Shown here: one piece after another, positions 43,477 through 51,688 of the stretch
How positions within the stretch are numbered: position 1 is the first letter of the stretch
Layout of the letters: each line of letters opens with the position of its first letter
Position numbers and translations under genes: made by a program
Notes under the pieces: generated by a model
Database searches by the model: none
What the model was told of the DNA's origin: nothing
What the model saw: only the letters and a program-made list of their open reading frames with translations
Assembly: GCA_963748205.1 (NCBI GenBank)
Contig: CAVVIB010000018.1
Location: 1-64,000, forward strand
Source: JAIBJN01 sp963748205
GTDB taxonomy: Bacteria > Actinomycetota > Thermoleophilia > Gaiellales > Gaiellaceae
Length of the DNA: 64,000 nt
Direction of reading: 5' to 3'

Positions 43477-44604
43477 TCGTCGAACGGGGAGAAGAGCAGC
43501 CCGCTCGTCGAGCTTGGGGTAGAAGTACGTGCTCTTCGGCGGCATGCGCGTTCCCGCCCGCGCGAACTCCTCGACCTGCTCGACCGTCGGCGCGCGCACG
43601 AGGAACGCGGCAGTGGCCTCGCCGCTCGTCACGGCCCGCTCGGCCTCGTCCGCGCTGGGCGTGTAGACGACCGCCTCGAGCGGCAGCTCGTCCACGAGCG
43701 CGGTGTCGAGCACGTGGCCGGGCGGAGCCTCCACCAGCGAGGTGCCGTCCGGCCGCAGAAGCACGAAGGCCGCGCGGTCCCGAGGGATCCCCGCGAGCGC
43801 GGAGGCGGCCTCACCGGGGCCGGCGAGCGGCGTCTGCCGGAGCCCGCTGTCGACCTCGGGAACGGGGCCGGCCGTGACCCGGTGCGTCGGGAAGATCTCC
43901 AGCCCCGCGTCGTCCTTGCCCACGAGCACGGCGAGGGCGTGCGCCGTCTCCTCGGTGCCCTGCTCCTCGTGGTAGCGCAGCGCCGTCTCGTAGCGGTGGT
44001 GGCCGTCGGCGATCAGGAGCGGCTCCTCGACTCCGGCGAGCACGGAGGCGATCTCCTCCGGGTCGTCGATGCGCCACAGCCGGCTGACGACGCCGTCCAG
44101 CTGGGCGGTCATCTCGGGCTCGCCCTCCGGCGTCGGAGCGACGCCGTGGTGGAGGAGGAAGATCGGCGAGGGCTTCATCTGCGTGGCGCGCAGGAGCTCG
44201 AGCCGCGCCTGCTTCGGCCCGGGGAACGTCCCCTCGTGCGGGAGGACGACGCCGTCGCCGTACGGGTCGAGACGCGCCCGGGCGACGATGCCCCGCCGCG
44301 TCCTCCCGACGCCGTCGGGGCCCGTGTACTCCTCCTCCAGGAGCCACACCGCGGGCCGCTCGTCGCGCGCGAGCACGCCGCGCTCGCGCCAGTCCGCCAA
44401 CTCACGCGCCGCCTCCTGGGCGTCGTCCGGGCGCACGAGCCGCACCGCGTTCCAGGGACTGCGGGCCTGGAGACGCGCGTGCATCTCGGGCGTGATGACG
44501 TCGTACGGAGGGGCGACCAGATCGTCGAGCGACCCTGCCGTCCCCACGTCGTAGCGCAGGGCGCGAAACGGCTTCAGCAGGGGCACCGCGGGCCAGCTTA
44601 CCAT
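43473..44604 (-). CDS. DUF1015 family protein, SerK-like (frame break near 43500)
   Basis: ~376 residues. PLLKPFRALRYD at the start, DDLVAPPYDVITPEMH, LLIADGHHRYETALRYHEEQ (the catalytic-looking DGHHR motif) and MPPKSTYFYPKL at the end are the family hallmarks. Some members are ADP- or ATP-dependent serine kinases. The native end appears after skipping one G near 43500: LLFSPFDE then TGA overlapping the IMPase ATG. Start could also be the GTG at 44586, which matches the usual family N-terminus better. Divergent from the OB/HD gene by 25 bp. Confidence 0.82.
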
Positions 44605-44629
44605 CCGTCCCCGGACCTAGAATCGCAGG

Positions 44630-45466
44630 GTGTCGATCGCGGAGCTGGCCGAGGATCGAGTTGTCGAGGGCCTCTACGCAGTCGCCCGAAAGCAGCGTCT
44701 CCGTACACGCTCCGGCAGCCCCTACCTCGCCCTCGAGCTCGTCGACCCGACGGGCAAGATCGAGGCCCGCGTCTGGAACGACGTCGAGCTTCTGGACAAG
44801 CGCTTCGGCGAGGGCGACGCCGTGCGGGTGCTCGGGCGCGTCGAGCGGTTCCGCGACCGCCTCCAGCTCGAGGTCCGGTCGCTCGAGCCGGCCGAGGACG
44901 ACCCCGCCACGCTCGTTCCCGAGGGCCGGCGCGACCCCGAGGAGCTGGACGGCTTCTTCGAGTTCCTCGCTGCCGAGATCGCCCATCCCGGGCTGCGAGC
45001 GCTGATCGGGCGCTTCGTCGGGGACGCAGACTTCCGCGCGCGCCTCCGCGTCCTGCCGGCGACGCCCGATACGCACCACTCGTGGACGGGCGGGCTCCTC
45101 GAGCACACCGTCGCCGTGGCCTCGCTGTGCCGGGAGGCGACGCAGCTCCACCAGCGTCTCCGCGCCGACATCCTCCTCACGGCCGCGCTCCTCCACGACG
45201 TGGGAAGGACGCGCGAGCTCGACCGCGGGCCGCTCTTCCTGCCGACGGCCGAGGGACGGCTGCTCGGCCATGTCCACCTCGGCGTTCGGATGGTCGAGGA
45301 GCGGGCGGAAGGGCTCGAGCCCGAGGTGCTCGCCGAGGTCGTGCACGCCGTCGCCGTGCATCACGAGGCACGCGGCGCCCGGACGGCCGAGGCGTCCGTG
45401 CTCTACCACGCGAACCAGCTCGACGCCGCCGCGGCCGTGCGCCCGGTGAAGACCGAGGCCGCCTGA
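44630..45466 (+). CDS. OB-fold plus HD-domain protein, YhaM-like 3'-5' exoribonuclease
   Basis: 278 residues from GTG. The N-terminal OB-fold nucleic-acid-binding region (SPYLALELVDPTGKIEARVW, GDAVRVLGRVERFRDRLQLE) is followed by an HD domain. The metal ligands are in SWTGGLLEHTVAVASLC, LTAALLHDVGRTREL (HD) and VVHAVAVHHEARG. This order is that of YhaM/CBF1 exonucleases acting on RNA or single-stranded DNA. Stop overlaps the next ATG (TGATG). Confidence 0.85.
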   Translation: MSIAELAEDRVVEGLYAVARKQRLRTRSGSPYLALELVDPTGKIEARVWNDVELLDKRFGEGDAVRVLGRVERFRDRLQLEVRSLEPAEDDPATLVPEGRRDPEELDGFFEFLAAEIAHPGLRALIGRFVGDADFRARLRVLPATPDTHHSWTGGLLEHTVAVASLCREATQLHQRLRADILLTAALLHDVGRTRELDRGPLFLPTAEGRLLGHVHLGVRMVEERAEGLEPEVLAEVVHAVAVHHEARGARTAEASVLYHANQLDAAAAVRPVKTEAA

Positions 45467-46125
45467 TGCAGCCCGACCCGTGGCAGCGGTGGTCGCCGCT
45501 GGCAGGGGTCGCGTACGTGATCCTCTTCCTCGTCGCGCTCGGCGTGAGCGGCGACGGGCCGGGGGACACGCCCGAGGAGGTCGCGCGCTACTTCGCCGAC
45601 GACGGCAACCGCAGCGCGGAGTTCTTCGTCTTCTTCCTCCTCGTCGCCGCCGCGCTCGCGTTCCTCTGGTTCCTGGGAGCGCTCAGGGGCGTCCTCGTGC
45701 GTGCCGAGCGGGAGCCGGCACGCTGGACGGCGCTCGCTTTCGGGGCCGGCGTCTCCAGCGCGACGCTGCTCATGGCCTCGGCGTCGCTCTTCCTGGCCCG
45801 TGCGGGCGCGGCCTCCCAGGACGAGTTCGAGTTCGACCCGGCCACAGCGAACATGTTCACGAACGCCGCCTATGCGGCGCTGGTCTGCTCGACGATGTCG
45901 GCTGCCATCCTCGTCCTGGCCACGTCGATCGTCGGCCTGCGCACGCGCGTGCTGCCGCGCTGGACGGCCCTCGCGGGCTTCGTCGTCGCGGCGGTGCTCC
46001 TCTTCGCCGTCCTCTTCGTCCCGATCTTCGTCTGGCTCGCCTGGGTGCTCGCCGTGAGCATCATCCTCATCCTGCGCACGGCCCGCGTGGCCGACTGGCG
46101 AGCCGGCCCTAGCGCGGAGGGCTGA
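45466..46125 (+). CDS. multi-pass membrane protein, DUF4386-like
   Basis: 219 residues with about six membrane segments (WSPLAGVAYVILFLVALGVS, FFVFFLLVAAALAFLWFLGA, AFGAGVSSATLLMASASLFL, AAYAALVCSTMSAAILVLAT, WTALAGFVVAAVLLFAVLFV, FVWLAWVLAVSIILILR). The loop DTPEEVARYFADDGNR is typical of DUF4386-like integral membrane proteins of unknown role. Coupled to the OB/HD gene; its end overlaps the convergent YchF-like gene by 17 bases. Confidence 0.65.
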   Translation: MQPDPWQRWSPLAGVAYVILFLVALGVSGDGPGDTPEEVARYFADDGNRSAEFFVFFLLVAAALAFLWFLGALRGVLVRAEREPARWTALAFGAGVSSATLLMASASLFLARAGAASQDEFEFDPATANMFTNAAYAALVCSTMSAAILVLATSIVGLRTRVLPRWTALAGFVVAAVLLFAVLFVPIFVWLAWVLAVSIILILRTARVADWRAGPSAEG

Positions 46126-47035
46126 AGCGAACGTTGAGGACGTCACCGTCCTCGACGATGTAGGTCTTCCCCTCGAGCCGCTGGAGGCCCTGCCTGGCGG
46201 CCTCGGTGTGCGAGCCGGCGGCGACGAGGTCGTCCCAGCGGATCACCTCGGCGCGGATGAAGCCGTTGGCGATGTCCGTGTGGACCGCCTCGGCGGCCTC
46301 GATGGCGGTGCCGCCCCGGCGCAGGGTCCAGGCGCGGGTCTCCTTGTCACCGGCCGTGAAGAAGCTGACGAGGTCGAGAGCCGCGAAGAGCCGCCGCACG
46401 ACCTCCTCGAGCGCCGAGGCGCCCTCGCGGAAGGCCGCAGCCTCCTCCGGCGGAAGGTCCGTCAGCTCGAGCTCGAGCGCGAGGTCGGTGCCGCCCGGGC
46501 CGTTGACGATCTCCACCATCGGCTTCGTCGTCAGCGGCTCCAGCTCGGGCGGGAGCTCGCGGTCGTACTCGGAGAGCGGCCGCTCGGCGTCGAGGTGCTC
46601 GAGCAGGCGCTCCAGCTCGGCGACCTCGGCGCGCAGCGTGACGTCGCCCGACTTCGCCTGCTTGGCGACCCGCTCGAGCCGGCGCTCGACGTGCTCGCGG
46701 TCGGCGAGCAGGAGCTCGAGCGCAAGCGTCACCCGGTCGTCTGCGGGATCGCGGGTACCCGACCAGCCGTCGAGGACGACGAGCAGCGCCTCGACCTGAC
46801 GCAGGTTCCCGAGCAGCTGGGCGCCCGCGCCCGGGACGTCGATCACGCGCAAGGAGGCCGGCGTCACCTTCTTCGCCTCCACCGTCTCGGCGACTCGGTC
46901 GAGCCGCTCGTCGGCCACAGGCGCCATGGCCACGTTCTCCTTGGCCGAGACGGTCGCCCCGGCACCGGTGAGCGCGTTGAAGAGGGTCGTCTTCCCCGCG
47001 TTCCCGAGGCCGACGATACCGACGCCGAGCGACAT
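46109..47035 (-). CDS. YchF-like GTPase/ATPase with TGS domain (short form)
   Basis: 308 residues, ~50 shorter than usual YchF/OLA1. P-loop GLGNAGKTTLFNAL and ADERLDRVAETV are clear. The switch II region is IDVPGAGAQLLGNLRQVEAL, lacking the usual GLVKGA stretch. A coiled helical insert ERRLERVAKQAKSGDVTLRA follows. The C-terminal TGS domain is LVSFFTAGDKETRAWTLR ... EAVHTDIANGFIRAEVI ... GKTYIVEDGDVLNVRF. The ATG overlaps the stop of the ECF sigma gene (TGATG). Family members associate with ribosomes; a role here in translation or stress is inferred. Confidence 0.85.
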   Translation of the reverse strand: MSLGVGIVGLGNAGKTTLFNALTGAGATVSAKENVAMAPVADERLDRVAETVEAKKVTPASLRVIDVPGAGAQLLGNLRQVEALLVVLDGWSGTRDPADDRVTLALELLLADREHVERRLERVAKQAKSGDVTLRAEVAELERLLEHLDAERPLSEYDRELPPELEPLTTKPMVEIVNGPGGTDLALELELTDLPPEEAAAFREGASALEEVVRRLFAALDLVSFFTAGDKETRAWTLRRGGTAIEAAEAVHTDIANGFIRAEVIRWDDLVAAGSHTEAARQGLQRLEGKTYIVEDGDVLNVRFSPPR

Positions 47036-47613
47036 CAGGCGGCGCCGGCGAGCTGGCGCTGGAGGGACGCGAGCGCCCGGTGCTGGAGCGACTTCACCGC
47101 GCCTTCCGACTTGCCCAGGATCGTCGCCGCCTCGCCGTTGGAGAAGTTGAAGACGAACTTGAGCGTGAGCACCTGCTGCTGGTCCTCGGAGAGGTCCTCG
47201 ATCATCTCCAGCATGCTGCGCCGGCCGATCGCGTGCATGGCCTCGTCCTCGGCCGAGCGGTGGTCGGCGTCGAGCGGCTCGGGCGGCTCCTCCTCCGGCT
47301 GCCAGCGCCTCCGCGAGCGGAAGTGGTCGACCGCGAGGTTGTGCGCGATGCGGAAGAGCCAGGCGGAGAAGGGCGCCTTGCGCCACTGGAAGCGCTCGAT
47401 CGACTCGAGCATCTTCACGAAGGTCTGATTGGTCAGATCCTCGGCGTCGTGGCGGTTCCCGACCGTCATCTGGAGGTAGCTGTAGACACGGTCGAAGTGG
47501 AGGAGGTAGAGCTCCTCGAGCGCATCTCGCTCCCCGCCCTGCGCACGCGCGACCAGCTCCCGCACGTCAACGCCGGGCGCGGCGGCCCCGGCTCCGCTAC
47601 CCGCTTCCGTCAC
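47035..47613 (-). CDS. ECF RNA polymerase sigma factor
   Basis: 192 residues. Region 2: LHFDRVYSYLQMTVGNRHDA, DLTNQTFVKMLESIERF, SAWLFRIAHNLAVDHFRSRR. Region 4: LSEDQQQVLTLKFVFNFSNG and EAATILGKSEGAVKSLQHRA. Intact frame. The stop is coupled to the YchF-like gene. No recognisable anti-sigma gene lies beside it, which is unusual for an ECF; control could be transcriptional or through the small upstream protein. Confidence 0.9.
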   Translation of the reverse strand: MTEAGSGAGAAAPGVDVRELVARAQGGERDALEELYLLHFDRVYSYLQMTVGNRHDAEDLTNQTFVKMLESIERFQWRKAPFSAWLFRIAHNLAVDHFRSRRRWQPEEEPPEPLDADHRSAEDEAMHAIGRRSMLEMIEDLSEDQQQVLTLKFVFNFSNGEAATILGKSEGAVKSLQHRALASLQRQLAGAA

Positions 47614-47619
47614 GAGGCG

Positions 47620-47847
47620 CTACGCGGAGGCTGCGAAACCGATCTGGGTCTCCCGGTCGGATCGCCGTAGATAGACGACCTTCCCGAGGGAGAGCACGTA
47701 CGTGCCGTCGTCGGTCGCGAGCTCGAAGACCGGCTCCGAGGCCGCGAGAGCCGCCGAGAGCGCGTCGGCCACGTCCGCCGAGACGTTCGCGCCGACCGAC
47801 TGGCCGCCCTCGAAGGCGACCTGGATGCGCACGCTGGGATCAGGCAC
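47620..47847 (-). CDS. small conserved-looking protein, unknown function
   Basis: 75 residues with alternating strands and one helix (VRIQVAFEGGQSVGANVSAD, ALSAALAASEPVFEL, DGTYVLSLGKVVYLRRSD). It resembles the small actinobacterial DUF3107-type proteins in size and layout, but I cannot assign it. The start overlaps the methylmalonyl-CoA epimerase end by eight bases, and its stop is six bases before the ECF sigma start. Confidence 0.55.
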   Translation of the reverse strand: MPDPSVRIQVAFEGGQSVGANVSADVADALSAALAASEPVFELATDDGTYVLSLGKVVYLRRSDRETQIGFAASA

Positions 47848-48241
47848 CGATTACCTCCGCGAGGACGCCGTGGAGCGACTGGGGGTGGACGAACGAGACC
47901 AGGTGGCCGCCGAGCCCGGGACGCGGGTCGGGGTCGATCACCTCGGCGCCGTTCGCTGCGAGCTCGTCCACGGCCTCCCGCACGTCGGCCACGGCAAAGC
48001 CGACGTGATGCATCCCCGGGCCGCGACGGGCAAGGAAGCGCCCGACGTGCGTGTCCTCGGCCAGAGGGGAGACGAGCTCGACACGTCCGCTGCCGACCCG
48101 CAGGTACACGGCCTCGACGCCCTGTTCCTCGAGCCGCCCTCGCAGCTCGACCTCGGCGCCGAAGAGCCTCCGGTACGTCTCCACGGCTTCTTCGAGGTCC
48201 TCGACCGCGAAAGCGACGTGGTGCACGGAACGGACGTCCAC
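47840..48241 (-). CDS. mce: methylmalonyl-CoA epimerase (VOC superfamily)
   Basis: 133 residues with two paired betaalphabeta-beta-beta modules. Metal ligands: His in VHHVAFAVEDLEEAV, Glu/Gln in the mid strands (VELVSPLAEDTHVGRFLARR), His in PGMHHVGFAVADV and Glu in LHGVLAEVIGA. It interconverts (S)- and (R)-methylmalonyl-CoA on the propionate route. No mutase is in the window. It lies 23 bases after ftsH on the same strand. Confidence 0.87.
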   Translation of the reverse strand: MDVRSVHHVAFAVEDLEEAVETYRRLFGAEVELRGRLEEQGVEAVYLRVGSGRVELVSPLAEDTHVGRFLARRGPGMHHVGFAVADVREAVDELAANGAEVIDPDPRPGLGGHLVSFVHPQSLHGVLAEVIGA

Positions 48242-48264
48242 GCGGCCGATCCTAGCGGCTGGGC

Positions 48265-49785
48265 CTACGTGTCAGTCGAAGCCGAGACGGCCTGCGGCGT
48301 GCCGACGCGGTCGGACGCGTTCGACTCGGAAGCGACATCGGTGAGCAGCTCGACGAGCTCCGCGCGCAGGAGCGTCTCCTTCTCGAGGAGCGCGGCCGCG
48401 ACCTTGTCCAGCGACCGCCGATGCTTCTGCAGGAGTCTCACGGCCTCCACGTAGGCGTTGTCGGTGAGGCGGGCCTGCTCGTGGTCGCGGAGCTGCTTCG
48501 TCTGCTCGGAGAGCGCGTAGTTGTCCGCCCGCATCGTGCGCGCGGTGACCTCTTCGCCCATGCCGAAGTCGAAGACCATCGAACGTGCGAGCTCGGTGAC
48601 GCGCTCCAGGTCGTTGGCCGCGCCGTTCGTGACGGCGCCGAAGACGATCTGCTCGGCGGCCCGGCCGGCGAGGAGCACCTTCATCAGGTCGAGCAGCTCC
48701 TCCTTCGTGTGGAGGTAGCGGTCCTCCTGCGGAGTGTTGAGCGTGTACCCGAGCGCCCGGCCGCGCGAGACGATGGTCACCTTCTGCACGGGCTGCGGGT
48801 CGCCGACGAGGTGGGACATGAGCGCGTGCCCGCCCTCGTGGTAGGCGAGGATGCGCTTCTCCTTCTCGGTGACGACGCGGCGCTGCTGAAGGCCGGCAAC
48901 GACCCGTTCGAGCGCAGACTCGAAGTCGCCGTGGCAGATCTCGTGGTGATTGGCGCGCCCCGCGAAGATGGCGGCCTCGTTACAGATGTTGGCCAGGTCG
49001 GCGCCGGTCAAGCCCGCGGTCTGGCGCGCGAGCTGGTTGAGGTCGACGTCCTCCCCGAGCGGCTTCCCGCGCGTGTGCACGAAGAGAATGGCCTCGCGCC
49101 CGGCGAGATCGGGCGGCGAAACGAGGATTTGCCGGTCGAAGCGCCCCGGCCGCAGCAGAGCGGGATCGAGGTCCTCCAGGCGGTTCGAGGCGGCGATGAT
49201 GACGACCTGGTCCTGGTGGCCGAACCCGTCGAGCTCGACGAGCAGCTGGTTGAGCGTCTGGTCGTGCTCGCGGTTGAAGCCGGAGCCGGTGCGCCGTGTC
49301 CCGACGGCGTCGAGCTCGTCGATGAAGACGATCGCCGGCGCGTTCTTGCGCGCGCGGTCGAACAGCTTGCGGATGCGGGCGGCGCCGAGGCCCGCGAACA
49401 TCTCGATGAAGGCGGAGGCGCTCTGCGAGTAGAAGGTCGAGCCCGAGGCGTTCGCCACGGCCTTCGCGAGCAGCGTCTTGCCTGTCCCGGGCGGGCCGTA
49501 GAGGAGGATGCCCTTGGGGACGCGCGCGCCGAGCTTGGAGAAGTGGCGCGGGTTGCGCAGGAAGTCGACGACCTCCTGCAACTCGGCAGCGGCCTCGTCC
49601 ACGCCGGCGACATCGCCCCAGGTCACCGAGGACTTCGAGGAGGGGTCGACCTCCGTCGGCCGCACCCGCGGCATGAGGGAGAGGGACTTCCAGATCAGGT
49701 AGACGATCAGCCCCAGGAAAACCAGGGGCAACCACGTCAGGGCGAGATCCGGCAGCCCGTTGATGAAGTCAGCGATACCTTCCAC
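48265..49785 (-). CDS. ftsH: FtsH-family ATP-dependent zinc metalloprotease
   Basis: 506 residues, ~100-150 shorter than standard FtsH. Only one N-terminal membrane segment (ALTWLPLVFLGLIVYLIWKS) and no periplasmic domain are present. AAA module: Walker A GPPGTGKTLLAKAVA, Walker B IVFIDELDAVG, SRH RPGRFDRQILV. Protease: zinc motif HEGGH and the third ligand region GAANDLERVTELARSMV. It would degrade misfolded or short-lived membrane and cytosolic proteins. A reduced FtsH may be a second copy, with a full-length one elsewhere (inference). Confidence 0.9.
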   Translation of the reverse strand: MEGIADFINGLPDLALTWLPLVFLGLIVYLIWKSLSLMPRVRPTEVDPSSKSSVTWGDVAGVDEAAAELQEVVDFLRNPRHFSKLGARVPKGILLYGPPGTGKTLLAKAVANASGSTFYSQSASAFIEMFAGLGAARIRKLFDRARKNAPAIVFIDELDAVGTRRTGSGFNREHDQTLNQLLVELDGFGHQDQVVIIAASNRLEDLDPALLRPGRFDRQILVSPPDLAGREAILFVHTRGKPLGEDVDLNQLARQTAGLTGADLANICNEAAIFAGRANHHEICHGDFESALERVVAGLQQRRVVTEKEKRILAYHEGGHALMSHLVGDPQPVQKVTIVSRGRALGYTLNTPQEDRYLHTKEELLDLMKVLLAGRAAEQIVFGAVTNGAANDLERVTELARSMVFDFGMGEEVTARTMRADNYALSEQTKQLRDHEQARLTDNAYVEAVRLLQKHRRSLDKVAAALLEKETLLRAELVELLTDVASESNASDRVGTPQAVSASTDT

Positions 49786-49827
49786 CCGCCGGTTGCATCG
49801 GCAGACCCGGGCGAAGACCTTAGTGCG

Positions 49828-50910
49828 CTAGGAAACGAGCTCGAGCCGCGGGTTCGGACGGTACTTCCGGCCGACTTTGGCGGAGGGGAGACCGTCCGTG
49901 AGGACGATGTCCCCGGTGAAGTCGTTGTCGCCGCGGATGAGCGACGAGCCCACACCGTAGGAGTCGACCGGTACGCCCCTCGCCTCGAACTCCCGGATGC
50001 GCTCGACGTCGAACCCGCCCGAGACGACGATCTTCACGCGCTCGAACCCGTTCTCGTCGAGCGCGTCGCGCACCTTGCGGACGAGGCGCTCGTTGACCCC
50101 GCGCGGGTCGAAGTCGCCCATCTCGTCCCAGAGCGCGCGGTCGACGAGCGTGCGCGACGTATCCAGGCGCACGCCCCAGAGCTTGTCCCCAAGCGCGCGG
50201 GCGACCTCGAGCGACGTGCGCACCGAGTCGTTGTCGAAGTCGACGAGCACAACGATGTTGATGTCGGGGTCGTTGTCATCGGCCCACTCGGCGAACTTCG
50301 AGGCCGCGAGGACGGTGTTGCGGCCGTACGCCGCGATGAGCGCGTGCGGCACCGTGCCGATGCCCCGCCCTCCCCACCAGGACGCCTGTGCCTCCGTCGA
50401 GACGCCGATCGCGCCGGCGACGTGCGCCGCGTAGCCGTCGCCCGTCTGCACGCGGTGGTGGTCGTGCCTGGCCGGGAAGAAGAGGATCGGCTTCCCGCGG
50501 GCGGCCTCGACGACGCGCCGGGTGTTGGTGGAGATCAGCGTCCGCCGCGCGAGGACGCCGAGATAGGTCGTCTCGAGGTGCGCAAAGAGCGTGTAGTCGC
50601 CCTCGATCGTCATCACCGTCTCCCACGGCTCGATCTCGTCCCCGTCGTAGAGGGCGTGGACGGTGAGGGCGTCCCAGTCGTGCGAGCAGAGCTTGAGGAT
50701 GGCGATCGCCTCGTCCATCCCGCCGAGCACGGCCGCCTGCTTCTGGAAGACCTGCATGACGACGCGCGGATGGCGCTCGTCCCGGAGCAGGGTCTCGCGG
50801 GCGTAGTTGAAGTAGACGTCGGTGTAGTAGCCCTCCCGCATCTTCTCGACCGGGAGGTCGAAGATCTCAGGTGGGAGGCGCTTCCTCCGCCGGTCCGTCT
50901 CCACCGCCAT
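49828..50910 (-). CDS. nicotinate phosphoribosyltransferase
   Basis: 360 residues. It makes nicotinate mononucleotide from nicotinate and PRPP in NAD salvage. EKMREGYYTDVYFNYARE is the N-terminal signature with the conserved Tyr. The HLETTYLGVLARRTLISTNT segment, PARHDHHRVQTGDGYAAHVA, LVDFDNDSVRTSLEVARAL, VRLDTSR and IVVSGGFDVERI (phosphate-binding) fit the PncB/NAPRT group. The start overlaps the DUF1385 gene end by 44 bases; a start further in (MREGYYTDVYF) would avoid this. Confidence 0.87.
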   Translation of the reverse strand: MAVETDRRRKRLPPEIFDLPVEKMREGYYTDVYFNYARETLLRDERHPRVVMQVFQKQAAVLGGMDEAIAILKLCSHDWDALTVHALYDGDEIEPWETVMTIEGDYTLFAHLETTYLGVLARRTLISTNTRRVVEAARGKPILFFPARHDHHRVQTGDGYAAHVAGAIGVSTEAQASWWGGRGIGTVPHALIAAYGRNTVLAASKFAEWADDNDPDINIVVLVDFDNDSVRTSLEVARALGDKLWGVRLDTSRTLVDRALWDEMGDFDPRGVNERLVRKVRDALDENGFERVKIVVSGGFDVERIREFEARGVPVDSYGVGSSLIRGDNDFTGDIVLTDGLPSAKVGRKYRPNPRLELVS

Positions 50911-51688
50911 CGTCCGGCGATTCTAGGCGCAGGCACTCGTCGAGAGCGGCCTGGGCGACCTCGAGCTGCTCGGTCGAGGGCTCGGCGGTGACGACGCGCT
51001 GCTGGAGCTCGTGGCCCGGACGGGCGAGCGCGCGGGCGAGCGGGTGCTTCTCGTTCGCGACCATCCAAGAGAAGACCTCGACGGCAGCGGCGACGGCTCC
51101 CACCGCCGCGCCGGCGCGGGCGAGGGGACGGATGCTCTTGGGGGCGCGCGAGGCGAGCGCGCTGCCCGCGGCCGTCGTGACCAGGAGCGGGCCGACCATG
51201 TGCGAGCCGCAGCGCTCGTGCTCGCGGGTGCGGGGCTCGCCGTGCTCGTAGCTCCCGATGGAGATGTGCTCGGCGCCGTGGTACTCGGCCAGCGACGTGC
51301 CGCGCAGCGCGATGACGGCCGGCCCGAGCGCGAGGAGCGCGGCGAGCGACTCCTGCGTGATCGGTGAAAGCCGCGTCCGGCGCAGCGCCTGGACGGCGAC
51401 CATGCTGCCGACCATCGTCGCTGCGACGCGCGGCCGCTGGAACGGCAGGCTGGCCTCCGGCAGCTTCCGGCGCACCTCGGGGAAGAGCGCGAAGATCTCC
51501 GCGACGCGGAGCGGCGCCTTCGTGAACCGGCTCCCCGCGTCGACCGCTTTCAGGCGCTTCTCGCCGGAGGCGACCTTCAGCTCGCCCTCGTCGGTGCGCA
51601 CGGCGCAGGCCCAGTGACGCGGCCCGTGCACGAGCACGCCGTTGGCGAGGGCCATGCCTCCGAGACGGACGGCGACGTCGCTACTCAC
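50867..51688 (-). CDS. DUF1385 membrane protein
   Basis: 273 residues from the GTG in a GTGA overlap with the M20 peptidase. RLGGMALANGVLVHGPRHWA, a membrane region with VAVQALRRTRLSPITQESLA, then the family motif TSLAEYHGAEHISIGSYEHG, EPRTREHERCGSHMVGPLLV and WMVANEKHPLARALARPGHE. The conserved His/Glu/Cys set suggests a metal-dependent membrane enzyme, but DUF1385 has no assigned reaction. Acidic tail SPDDGGGDGPAEEAPPT. Confidence 0.85.
   Translation of the reverse strand: MSSDVAVRLGGMALANGVLVHGPRHWACAVRTDEGELKVASGEKRLKAVDAGSRFTKAPLRVAEIFALFPEVRRKLPEASLPFQRPRVAATMVGSMVAVQALRRTRLSPITQESLAALLALGPAVIALRGTSLAEYHGAEHISIGSYEHGEPRTREHERCGSHMVGPLLVTTAAGSALASRAPKSIRPLARAGAAVGAVAAAVEVFSWMVANEKHPLARALARPGHELQQRVVTAEPSTEQLEVAQAALDECLRLESPDDGGGDGPAEEAPPT

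Noticed and set aside
42673..44604. Apparent DUF1015-inositol monophosphatase fusion
   Set aside because: Skipping one base near 43500 gives the normal DUF1015 end LLFSPFDE and an ATGA junction.
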